Source: Bacillota bacterium
GTDB lineage: Bacteria; Bacillota; UBA4882; UBA8346
DNA: 6,001 bases
Assembly: GCA_028282485.1 (NCBI GenBank)
Contig: JANQHU010000319.1
Location: forward strand, 1 to 6,001
Direction: 5' to 3'
Shown piece by piece: positions 1 to 5,698 of the stretch; the stretch's first letter is position 1; every line of letters begins with the position of its first letter. The translations under genes and the position numbers were made by a program. The notes below the pieces were generated by a model, which saw nothing but the letters and a program-made list of their open reading frames with translations, was not told the origin of the DNA and did no database searches.

Positions 1-435
1 GAATTAGTAACTACCCAAGAAGAATTAGGAGAACTTTTGAAAAATCAAGGAATTATCGTCACTCAAGCGACTTTATCCCGGGATATAAAGGAGTTGGGGT
101 TGATTAAAATAACCGCTAATGATGGAAATTATCGTTATTCGTTACCCCAAGAAAAGCTGGGGGGAGATACTGCCGGGCGAGCAAAACGAATCTTGGAAGA
201 TGCTGTCTTGTGGATTGAGGCGGCCGAAAATATTGTGGTAATCAAAACTTTAAATGGTACTGCTCAAGGAGTGGCCGCGGTTATAGATGATCTTAGGTGG
301 CCCGAAGTAGTAGGGACGGTAGCTGGTGATAATACAATAATGATGGTTATTCGTGATAAACAACAGACCGAAATAGTTATCCGAAGGTTGGGAGAATTAA
401 GGGGGAAGATCGTTGTTACAAGAGATAACTATTAA
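1..435 (+). CDS. argR: Arginine repressor ArgR/AhrC, 5'-truncated by window edge
   Basis: Hexameric transcription factor that represses arginine biosynthesis genes, and often activates catabolic ones, when arginine is bound. The reading frame is open from base 1, so the gene starts upstream; by comparison with B. subtilis AhrC about 16 N-terminal residues are missing. In fragment numbering, the winged-helix DNA-binding domain covers roughly residues 1-55 and carries the hallmark TQATLSRDIKELG (21-33), with the Ser-Arg pair (S26, R27) that contacts ARG boxes. The C-terminal oligomerisation and arginine-binding domain shows NGTAQ (85-89) and GTVAGDNTI, with D110 and N111 where many homologues have Asp-Asp. 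The protein continues about 11 residues (RGKIVVTRDNY) past the usual end of the family, and this tail overlaps the start of recN. A TTG at 37 lies inside the DNA-binding domain and is not the start. Family assignment is secure. Confidence 0.95.
   Translation, partial: ELVTTQEELGELLKNQGIIVTQATLSRDIKELGLIKITANDGNYRYSLPQEKLGGDTAGRAKRILEDAVLWIEAAENIVVIKTLNGTAQGVAAVIDDLRWPEVVGTVAGDNTIMMVIRDKQQTEIVIRRLGELRGKIVVTRDNY
400..405 (+). promoter_or_regulatory. Ribosome binding site of recN
   Basis: AGGGGG lies 7 bases before the TTG at 413 and inside the argR coding sequence. It supports the TTG as the true recN start, because no ATG or GTG fits the RecN N-terminus. Its position inside argR suggests that translation of the two genes is coupled. 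Confidence 0.75.
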
Positions 436-2107
436 AAACTTTGCTTTAATTGAAGAGTTACATTTAGAATTTGAGGCTACCTTTAATGTGTTAACCGGGG
501 AAACTGGGGCTGGTAAATCTATTATTATTGATGCTTTAGAGTTGGTCTTAGGGGGGCGTTTTAATTCGGAAATGTTACGTACGGGGGCAGAGAACCTTCT
601 GGTAGAAGCGACCTTTGCTTTAGAAGAATCCGGTTCTTTTCTTGCGCTTTTTCAAAGCTTGGAAATAGCTTTTGATCCCAATGATTCCTTAATTATAAGG
701 CGCGAAATTAATGAAAATGGCAAGAACCGTTGTCGAATTAACGGCCAATCAGTAACTGTAACTACTTTAATTAAACTCGGTAATTTTTTAGTAGATATTC
801 ATGGTCAACACGAACATCAATCGCTATTAATTACCGAAAGGCAATTAGAAATGTTAGATGCTTATTGTGGCGAGGAGACGAAAAAGCTAAAAAGAAAATT
901 TGCTAGTATTTATACTACCTTTCAAGAAAAACTCCAGGAGCAGACTCAGTTCGAAAAAAACCGTCAAGAACGTATGCGCCAGATTGATTTTTTACAGTTT
1001 CAAGTGACGGAGATTGAAGCTGCCGGATTAACCCAAGGAGAAGATGAAGAATTGCTGCGGGAGCGGGAACTTTTAAATGCAGCCGAAAAGTTATATCAAG
1101 CTTCCGGAGTAGCTTATCAAGCGCTGTTGAATAATCCGGAGGGAAGAGCGGCGGTAGAGCTTTTAGGGGAGGCCAAGCAAGCGCTAAATGAGATTGTGGG
1201 GTTTGATGACAGGTTAAATGACTATCATGAAGGTTTAGAAGAAATTTTTTGTAAAGCAGAAGACGTTGCTCGGGAACTTCGTAATTATCAGGAAGAGGTG
1301 CTTTTTAATCCAGAGCGGTTGGATGAAATTAACGAAAGATTAGACGAAATTAATCAATTAAAACGGAAGTATGGTAATAATATTACTGAGATATTGCGGC
1401 ATCAGGAAGAAGCTGCTCAAAAATTAGAAAGCCTTAATTCTGAAGTAGCCAGCTTCGAATTTATGGAGAAAACTATTGCTAAATTAGAAGTTGAACTAAC
1501 AGAGGTTGGAGGAAAGCTTTCCCAAAGCCGCCAGGAAGGGGCTGCAAAACTAGAGCAGGCGATTATTGAGCAGTTGCGCCATCTGAATATGAGTAAAACC
1601 ACTTTTAGGATTGCCCTCACCCAAGAACGGTTTAATCATTACGGAATGGATCGAGTGGAATTTTTGGTGGCGCCTAATCCAGGAGAAGGTTTAAAACCTC
1701 TTGCTAAAATTGCTTCTGGGGGAGAAATGTCCCGGATGATGCTTGCTTTAAAAGCTATTTTAGCAGAAGTTGATAGTATTCCCACCTTAGTTTTTGATGA
1801 GATCGATGTGGGGATTAGTGGCAGAACGGCGCAAGCAGTTGCCGAAAAAATTTGGTTAATCGCCACCAAACGTCAGATCATTTGTATTACCCATTTACCC
1901 CAAATTGCCAGCTTGGCCCAAAGGCATTTTTTGATTGAAAAAAAAGTAGGAAATAGCAGAACTATAGTGAAAATGAGTTCGTTATCTTTACCAGAGCGCA
2001 TTAAAGAGTTGGCGAGAATGTTAGGAGGAGTCCAGGTGACCGAAACTACTAAAGAGCATGCTCGGGAAATGTTACAACTGGCAGAACGAATTAAGAAAGT
2101 AAAATAA
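413..2107 (+). CDS. recN: DNA repair protein RecN (SMC-like ATPase)
   Basis: Cytoplasmic SMC-family ATPase recruited early to DNA double-strand breaks, where it helps RecA-dependent recombination. The 564 residues match the family (553 in E. coli, 576 in B. subtilis). The N-terminus LQEITIKNFALIEEL is typical. Walker A is GETGAGKS (29-36) and the Q-loop region is DIHGQHEHQ (128-136). A Glu/Gln/Lys-rich coiled-coil arm runs from about 150 to 380, shorter than in chromosomal SMC proteins. The C-terminal half of the ATPase has the ABC signature ASGGEMS (434-440), Walker B LVFDEIDVGISG (459-470) with D462 and E463, and the H-loop histidine H494 in CITHLPQIASLA. All catalytic motifs are intact. 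The start is TTG, overlapping argR by 23 bases, so the two genes are almost certainly co-transcribed. No SOS box can be seen because the operon promoter lies outside the window. Confidence 0.97.
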   Translation: MLQEITIKNFALIEELHLEFEATFNVLTGETGAGKSIIIDALELVLGGRFNSEMLRTGAENLLVEATFALEESGSFLALFQSLEIAFDPNDSLIIRREINENGKNRCRINGQSVTVTTLIKLGNFLVDIHGQHEHQSLLITERQLEMLDAYCGEETKKLKRKFASIYTTFQEKLQEQTQFEKNRQERMRQIDFLQFQVTEIEAAGLTQGEDEELLRERELLNAAEKLYQASGVAYQALLNNPEGRAAVELLGEAKQALNEIVGFDDRLNDYHEGLEEIFCKAEDVARELRNYQEEVLFNPERLDEINERLDEINQLKRKYGNNITEILRHQEEAAQKLESLNSEVASFEFMEKTIAKLEVELTEVGGKLSQSRQEGAAKLEQAIIEQLRHLNMSKTTFRIALTQERFNHYGMDRVEFLVAPNPGEGLKPLAKIASGGEMSRMMLALKAILAEVDSIPTLVFDEIDVGISGRTAQAVAEKIWLIATKRQIICITHLPQIASLAQRHFLIEKKVGNSRTIVKMSSLSLPERIKELARMLGGVQVTETTKEHAREMLQLAERIKKVK

Positions 2108-2139
2108 TTGTTTATTTAAAAACTGTTCGAAAATAAAAA

Positions 2140-2161
2140 TTTTTGATTAGTTTTTGATTAG
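2140..2161 (+). repeat. Perfect 11-bp tandem duplication
   Basis: TTTTTGATTAG occurs twice head to tail (2140-2150 and 2151-2161) in the recN-M24 gap. The last base of the second copy begins the ribosome binding site of the M24 gene. It probably arose by local slippage; no regulatory role is shown. Confidence 0.85.
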
Positions 2162-2168
2162 GGAGGAG
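2161..2168 (+). promoter_or_regulatory. Ribosome binding site that fixes the M24 peptidase start
   Basis: GGGAGGAG is the strongest Shine-Dalgarno sequence in the window and lies 6 bases before the TTG at 2175. It decides against the longer frame from the TTG at 2154, whose first residues would be encoded by this site itself. Confidence 0.85.
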
Positions 2169-2174
2169 CGAATC

Positions 2175-3377
2175 TTGGGACACAATTCTTTAACTATTAC
2201 CGAGACTGAAATTAAAGGCAGAATTAAAGCTTTACAGCTTTTTATGCAGGAAAAAGCAATTGATTTGATCATTTTAAATCAAAATTCCGATTTATATTAT
2301 TATACTGGGACAGTGCAGCCCTTATATGCTTTAATTCCGGTAGCAGGAATGCCAATTTTAATAGCCCGGAAAGCTATTTTGCGGATCAAAGAAGAAGCAG
2401 CAATGTGTCAGGTGGAATTTTTTAGTAATACCAAAAGTTTACAAAATATAATTGCAGAATATCAATTGGAAGCAGTGAATCGCTTGGGTTTTACGTTGGA
2501 CGCCATTTCCTATGCTTCGGTAAAGCGGCTAACCGGGTTATTTCCTCAAGCTGAAGTTTTGGATATTTCTTTAGACCTTCGTTTGTTACGAATGGTGAAA
2601 TCTCAAACCGAAATTGGTCTTGCTCAAAAGGCCGGAGAAATTTTAGCAGAGATTCCTAAAATTATTTATAATAGTTTTAATCCGGGTATGACCGAACTCG
2701 AGCTTAGTGCTACCATTGAAAAATACTTTCGCCTTAATGGTCACGGGCTATTAATTCGTTGTCGCAAAGAAGGGATCGAGGCTGGTTTTGGCGTTTGTGC
2801 CAGTGGCGAAAATGCTTTAGCCGGAACTAAATTTGACGGGATCTGTTCCGGAAAAGGGTTAGCCAAAGCTGTTCCCTTTGGCGCTGCTAATGAAGTTATT
2901 GAAGCCGGGCGGCCGGTTATCTTAGACTATGTCTTTAATTTAGAGGGATATCATGTTGATCAAACGCGTATGTTTTCTTGGGGGCACCCAGGAGAAGAAA
3001 TTATGGATGCTTATCAGGCTATGGTCCGAATCCAACAAATTTTAGCAGCCTCCTTGAAGCCAGGTGAGAGTTGGAGTAGTTTGTACGAAACAGCTTTGAA
3101 GCTTGTTTGTGCCGCTGGTTATGAAACGGAATTCATGGGGATCGGCTCCGATAAAGTTAAATTTATTGGCCATGGCGTTGGGTTAGAACTTGACGAACCA
3201 CCTTTTATTGCTCCGAAAATGGAAAATCAGTTAGCGGCAGGAATGGTTTTGGCCTTAGAGCCCAAAGTAGCTCTTCCGGGAGTGGGTGTAGTGGGGATTG
3301 AAGATACTTATGTAGTGGAAGAGACCGGAGGACGAGTCCTTACTAAATGCCCGAAAAACTTTATCATTTTTGAGTAA
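2175..3377 (+). CDS. M24-family metallopeptidase (Xaa-Pro dipeptidase/aminopeptidase P-like)
   Basis: Predicted cytoplasmic dimetal peptidase of the pita-bread fold. Well-studied members cleave peptide bonds next to proline. The 400 residues comprise a creatinase-like N-terminal domain (about 12-135) and a catalytic domain (about 145-395). All five metal ligands are visible: D251 (VILDY), D262 (VDQTRMF), H333 (GHGVGLELDE), E362 (ALEPK) and E376 (GIEDT). The spacings D-11-D, H-29-E and E-14-E equal those of Pyrococcus prolidase. Two second-shell histidines of prolidase/aminopeptidase P are replaced: the one in the usual PHG segment by F235 (VPFG), and the one seven residues after H333 by D340. 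This resembles a subfamily annotated simply as aminopeptidase P family, so the substrate is uncertain. There is no signal peptide. TTG at 2175 is chosen because of the strong binding site at 2161. Possible third gene of the argR-recN transcript, 67 bases after recN, but it could have its own weak promoter in the gap. Confidence 0.9.
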   Translation: MGHNSLTITETEIKGRIKALQLFMQEKAIDLIILNQNSDLYYYTGTVQPLYALIPVAGMPILIARKAILRIKEEAAMCQVEFFSNTKSLQNIIAEYQLEAVNRLGFTLDAISYASVKRLTGLFPQAEVLDISLDLRLLRMVKSQTEIGLAQKAGEILAEIPKIIYNSFNPGMTELELSATIEKYFRLNGHGLLIRCRKEGIEAGFGVCASGENALAGTKFDGICSGKGLAKAVPFGAANEVIEAGRPVILDYVFNLEGYHVDQTRMFSWGHPGEEIMDAYQAMVRIQQILAASLKPGESWSSLYETALKLVCAAGYETEFMGIGSDKVKFIGHGVGLELDEPPFIAPKMENQLAAGMVLALEPKVALPGVGVVGIEDTYVVEETGGRVLTKCPKNFIIFE

Positions 3378-3378
3378 A

Positions 3379-3404
3379 TTATTCTAAACTTCTCTAGAGA
3401 ATAA
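3379..3404. repeat. Short inverted repeat after the M24 gene
   Basis: TTATTCT (3379-3385) pairs with AGAATAA (3398-3404), starting two bases after the M24 stop codon. A nested palindrome TTCTCTAGAGAA lies at 3390-3401. No T-run follows on the plus strand, so it is a poor intrinsic terminator. It could stabilise the mRNA 3' end or be chance in A+T-rich DNA. Confidence 0.35.
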
Positions 3405-3421
3405 CTTATTAATATTCATAA

Positions 3422-3451
3422 TAAAAAAGCCGAAACACTATTGTTTTGGCT
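3422..3451 (-). terminator. Intrinsic terminator of the tRNA-Leu gene
   Basis: On the minus strand, AGCCAAAACA and TGTTTCGGCT form a 10-bp stem (one G-T pair) around a 4-base loop (3438-3441), running directly into TTTTT and then ATT. It begins 21 bases after the encoded CCA end of the tRNA. On the plus strand no T-run follows, so it probably acts in one direction only. Confidence 0.85.
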
Positions 3452-3472
3452 CGAATCACATATAAAAATTAA

Positions 3473-3555
3473 TGGTGCCCAGGACCGGACTTGAACCGGT
3501 ACGGTTGCCCATACGCCCCTCAAACGTACGCGTCTGCCTATTCCGCCACCTGGGC
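3473..3555 (-). tRNA. tRNA-Leu, anticodon GAG
   Basis: Read on the minus strand, the 7-bp acceptor stem GCCCAGG/CCTGGGC is perfect, followed by discriminator A (typical of tRNA-Leu) and an encoded CCA (3473-3475). The T arm ACCGG-TTCAAGT-CCGGT is perfect. The anticodon stem TACGT/GCGTA encloses the loop TTGAGGG, giving anticodon GAG at 3519-3521, which reads CUC and CUU codons. An 11-base variable region (TGGGCAACCGT) and the 83-base length mark it as class II. The gene is a single unit with its own promoter and terminator, facing the M24 gene convergently. Confidence 0.97.
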
Positions 3556-3575
3556 TTATTTTTGAAGCAATTAAT

Positions 3576-3604
3576 ATTATAACGCGAGAATAATTTGATG
3601 TCAA
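3576..3604 (-). promoter_or_regulatory. Consensus sigma-70-type promoter of tRNA-Leu
   Basis: On the minus strand a perfect -35 TTGACA (3599-3604) and a perfect -10 TATAAT (3576-3581) are separated by the ideal 17 bases. Transcription would start near 3569, leaving a leader of about 13 bases before the tRNA at 3555. A GC-rich stretch just downstream of the -10, typical of stringently controlled promoters, is not seen; the start region is A+T-rich. Confidence 0.9.
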
Positions 3605-3663
3605 TGGCTATAAAATAAATTTTTTAAAGGTAATACAATCTTTAACTAAAATAAGTTTCAGAC

Positions 3664-3693
3664 TTTATTTTTAAGAAATAATTGGCTTATAAT
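3664..3693 (+). promoter_or_regulatory. Candidate promoter of the ATPase/nuclease-like gene
   Basis: A perfect -10 TATAAT (3688-3693) has only a poor -35 match, TTTATT (3664-3669), at 18 bases. The predicted start near 3700 gives a leader of about 40 bases. An imperfect hairpin (3648-3671: AAAATAA/TTATTTT plus an inner GT/AC with one bulge) overlaps the -35 and might be an operator. The region is divergent from the tRNA promoter about 60 bases away. Confidence 0.45.
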
Positions 3694-3740
3694 AGAACTA
3701 GATGCTTTTTGATTATTAATTGAAAGCGTGGTAAAAGAAT

Positions 3741-5450
3741 ATGAATCGAAAACGGTTACCCATTGGAATTGATGATTTTAAAGAAATAATTGAAGATAAT
3801 TATTATTTTGTTGATAACTCAAGTTTAATTAAAGAGTTAAACCATAATGGGGCTAAGGTGACGCTCATCACCCGGCCCCGCCGATTTGGCAAGACCTTAA
3901 ACCTTAGTATGATTAAATATTTTTACGACCATCACGAAAAAGAGGGGCTAAGGCTGTTTGCTAATCTGGAAATGGGAAAAGAGGATGAAATGACTAAAGA
4001 AGCCGGGCAGTATCCGGTAGTTTTTTTCACCTTGAAAGGAATCAAAGATTCAAATTGGCAGATTACTGAGCGTAAATTAGCCACAACCATGCAGGAGATA
4101 TATATAGCTAATTTAGAAATTAAAGAGATTTTATCGGAGCCGGAAAAAAGATACTTTGACCGGATCCTTAATGGGGAAGCTATGGTTGATGAAGTACAGT
4201 ATTCTTTGAAGAATTTAACTAGTTATCTGGAAAAATACTACGGTAAAAAGGTAATTGTCCTAATAGACGAATACGATACGCCTATTATCAGCGGCTACGT
4301 CAATAGTTTTTTTGAGCCAATCATCGAATTTATGCGGAACTTTTTAACCGAAGGGCTCAAGGGGAACCTTAGTTTAAAGTTTGCTGTTTTAACGGGGATC
4401 ACTCGAGTAAGTAAAGAGAATATCTTTAGCGGCTTAAATAACCCAGATATTTCCACGGTAATTAATGGTTTGTATGGAGAAAGTTTTGGTTTTACCGAAG
4501 CCAAAGTAATGACTATGTTAGCCTATTATCAAATGTCCGAAAAAATTGCTGAAGTGCGCAGCTGGTACAATGGTTATCAATTCGGAGCCGCTCAGGTTTA
4601 TAACCCCTGGAGCTTGATCAACTACGTCCGCTCAGGGCAGCTAAGGCCCTATTGGGTGAATACCAGTTCCGATGATTTAATTAAAAATCTATTACGAGCC
4701 AATCTAACGAGTTTGAAAGAGAATTATGCCGCTTTAATTCGGGGGGAAACCATTGTGACAGAAATCAACGAGAATATAAATTATAATATCTTAAAAACCG
4801 GAGCCGATAACCTCTGGGCTCTTTTTCTCCAAAGTGGTTATTTGAAAGTGGTTGGAAGCAAGAGAGAGGTTTTGAGGCGAGGGGTGATGGGTGAATTAGT
4901 TGTAGATAAATATTTATTGCAAATTCCTAATAGTGAAGTCTGGAGTCTATATTTAAATATTATCCGCCATTGGCTCACTGAGAGTGTAGGTAACGAAATG
5001 GTGATAGAACTGTTGCGAGAGTTGACGGAAGGAAGCTTGAAAATTTTCAGCAAATTATTTCGTCGGATGGCAGAGGGGTATTTTAGTTATTATGATGTGG
5101 ACCGAAATAAAGGGGAAGAATTTTATCACGCTTTTATCCTTGGGTTAGTTGTAAATTTGATGGGTCGCTACCGGGTTGATAGTAATCGGGAGAGTGGTTA
5201 TGGTCGGAGTGATCTACTTCTGGTTCCTCATGATCTTAGTAAGCGGGGGATAATTATAGAAATTAAGAGAATTGATGAGGAAGAAGAGGAGAATCTAGAA
5301 ACTGCCGCCGCGGAGGCTTTGCAGCAGATAGCGGACCGTCAATACCGCCTCGAGCTTGAAAAAGCCGGGGTGACTGAGATCGTGGAGATCGGAATTGGTT
5401 TTCAGGGGAAAGATTGTCTCCTAAAGTGGCTTGAGTCTTCAAATATTTAA
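3741..5450 (+). CDS. AAA-ATPase-like protein with C-terminal PD-(D/E)XK nuclease-like domain
   Basis: A 569-residue protein matching the AAA-ATPase-like (PF09820) plus PD-(D/E)XK-type C-terminal domain (PF08011, formerly DUF1703) architecture, recognised from motifs. The N-terminus has the family pattern PIGIDDFKEI and YFVDNSSLI (D25). The P-loop is the degenerate RPRRFGKT (45-52), missing the first glycine as is usual in this family. Walker B is VLIDEYDTP with D176 and E177. A sensor-like segment GITRVSKENIFSGLNN (219-234) carries R222. WYNGY (275-279), VYNPWS (286-291) and YWVNTS (304-309) are further family signatures. The C-terminal domain has FYHAF (461-465), GRSD (D491) and EIK (E507, K509), a complete D-x15-E-x-K nuclease core. 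ATG start; no clear ribosome binding site. It stands alone with its own candidate promoter. The biological role of the family is not established; a defence or mobile-element link is only speculation. No truncation or frameshift. Confidence 0.9.
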   Translation: MNRKRLPIGIDDFKEIIEDNYYFVDNSSLIKELNHNGAKVTLITRPRRFGKTLNLSMIKYFYDHHEKEGLRLFANLEMGKEDEMTKEAGQYPVVFFTLKGIKDSNWQITERKLATTMQEIYIANLEIKEILSEPEKRYFDRILNGEAMVDEVQYSLKNLTSYLEKYYGKKVIVLIDEYDTPIISGYVNSFFEPIIEFMRNFLTEGLKGNLSLKFAVLTGITRVSKENIFSGLNNPDISTVINGLYGESFGFTEAKVMTMLAYYQMSEKIAEVRSWYNGYQFGAAQVYNPWSLINYVRSGQLRPYWVNTSSDDLIKNLLRANLTSLKENYAALIRGETIVTEINENINYNILKTGADNLWALFLQSGYLKVVGSKREVLRRGVMGELVVDKYLLQIPNSEVWSLYLNIIRHWLTESVGNEMVIELLRELTEGSLKIFSKLFRRMAEGYFSYYDVDRNKGEEFYHAFILGLVVNLMGRYRVDSNRESGYGRSDLLLVPHDLSKRGIIIEIKRIDEEEEENLETAAAEALQQIADRQYRLELEKAGVTEIVEIGIGFQGKDCLLKWLESSNI

Positions 5451-5461
5451 ATAAAAATAAT

Positions 5462-5483
5462 AAAACTTTTTCTAAAGTTTTTT
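5462..5483 (+). terminator. Weak intrinsic terminator after the ATPase gene
   Basis: AAAACTTT (5462-5469) and AAAGTTTT (5474-5481) form an 8-bp stem around TTCT, with a T-run ending at 5483. It begins 12 bases after the stop codon, which is the right place, but the stem has a single G-C pair, so its strength is doubtful. Confidence 0.4.
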
Positions 5484-5635
5484 GGATTTAGTCCGATTGT
5501 ATAAAACATATGAAGGTTATAGAGAGATTATTTTACAAATTTGGATCAAAAAATTTTTATAAAAGGGATTATTTATTTAGGTTTAGTTATATAAATATTT
5601 ATGATATTGTTTTTAAATACTAAGTAAAAAAGACA

Positions 5636-5664
5636 TTAACTGATTTTTATTATAAGTCAGTTAA
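5636..5664. repeat. Perfect inverted repeat upstream of the nucleotidyltransferase gene
   Basis: TTAACTGA (5636-5643) and TCAGTTAA (5657-5664) form perfect 8-bp arms around a 13-base A+T-rich centre, ending 34 bases before the start codon. No T-run follows on the plus strand. On the minus strand the arm is followed by TGTC and then six T, too offset for a good terminator. A regulator-binding site or an mRNA leader hairpin are both possible. Confidence 0.5.
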
Positions 5665-5686
5665 ATATAAAAAATATTAAGTTATA

Positions 5687-5692
5687 GGGGGA
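5687..5692 (+). promoter_or_regulatory. Ribosome binding site of the nucleotidyltransferase gene
   Basis: GGGGGA lies 6 bases before the ATG at 5699. It supports this start over the in-frame ATG codons at 5708 and 5714, which would cut into the nucleotide-binding loop. Confidence 0.8.
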
Positions 5693-5698
5693 AAACTG

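Larger units (their letters stand above)
5484..5698. other. A+T-rich intergenic spacer without a gene
   Basis: About 215 bases, very rich in A and T, with no credible coding frame on either strand. It must hold the promoter of the downstream nucleotidyltransferase gene, but no -35/-10 pair with proper spacing stands out. The best candidate is TTTACA (5532-5537) with TTTTAT (5555-5560) at 17 bases, a weak pair. A perfect palindrome ATAAATATTTAT lies at 5591-5602, and a longer inverted repeat (5636-5664) is listed separately. Confidence 0.6.

Noticed and set aside
37..39. TTG at 37 as the argR start
   Set aside because: The frame is open to base 1 and the preceding codons match the conserved first helices of the ArgR DNA-binding domain, so the gene simply begins upstream of the window.
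1417..1869. Minus-strand open frames inside recN, and similar ones inside the ATPase gene
   Set aside because: They lie opposite strongly conserved coding sequence, have no ribosome binding sites and show no recognisable motifs.
2118..2155. AAAAACT (2118-2124) and AGTTTTT (2149-2155) as a terminator after recN
   Set aside because: The stem has a single G-C pair and a 24-base loop, and the right arm is part of the tandem repeat; too weak to call.
3416..3604. Open reading frame on the minus strand spanning the tRNA-Leu gene, its terminator and its promoter
   Set aside because: It is explained entirely by the tRNA unit; it has no ribosome binding site and resembles no protein family I know.
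3473..5450. The tRNA-Leu as an attachment site with the ATPase gene as cargo of an integrated element
   Set aside because: Integrases usually use the tRNA 3' end, which here faces the M24 gene, not the ATPase gene. No integrase is present and I see no duplicate of the tRNA 3' segment in the window.
5451..5698. CRISPR-like or phage attachment structure in the A+T-rich spacer
   Set aside because: There are no regularly spaced repeats and no direct repeats of useful length; only A+T-rich palindromes of the kind expected by chance, plus the inverted repeat reported separately.
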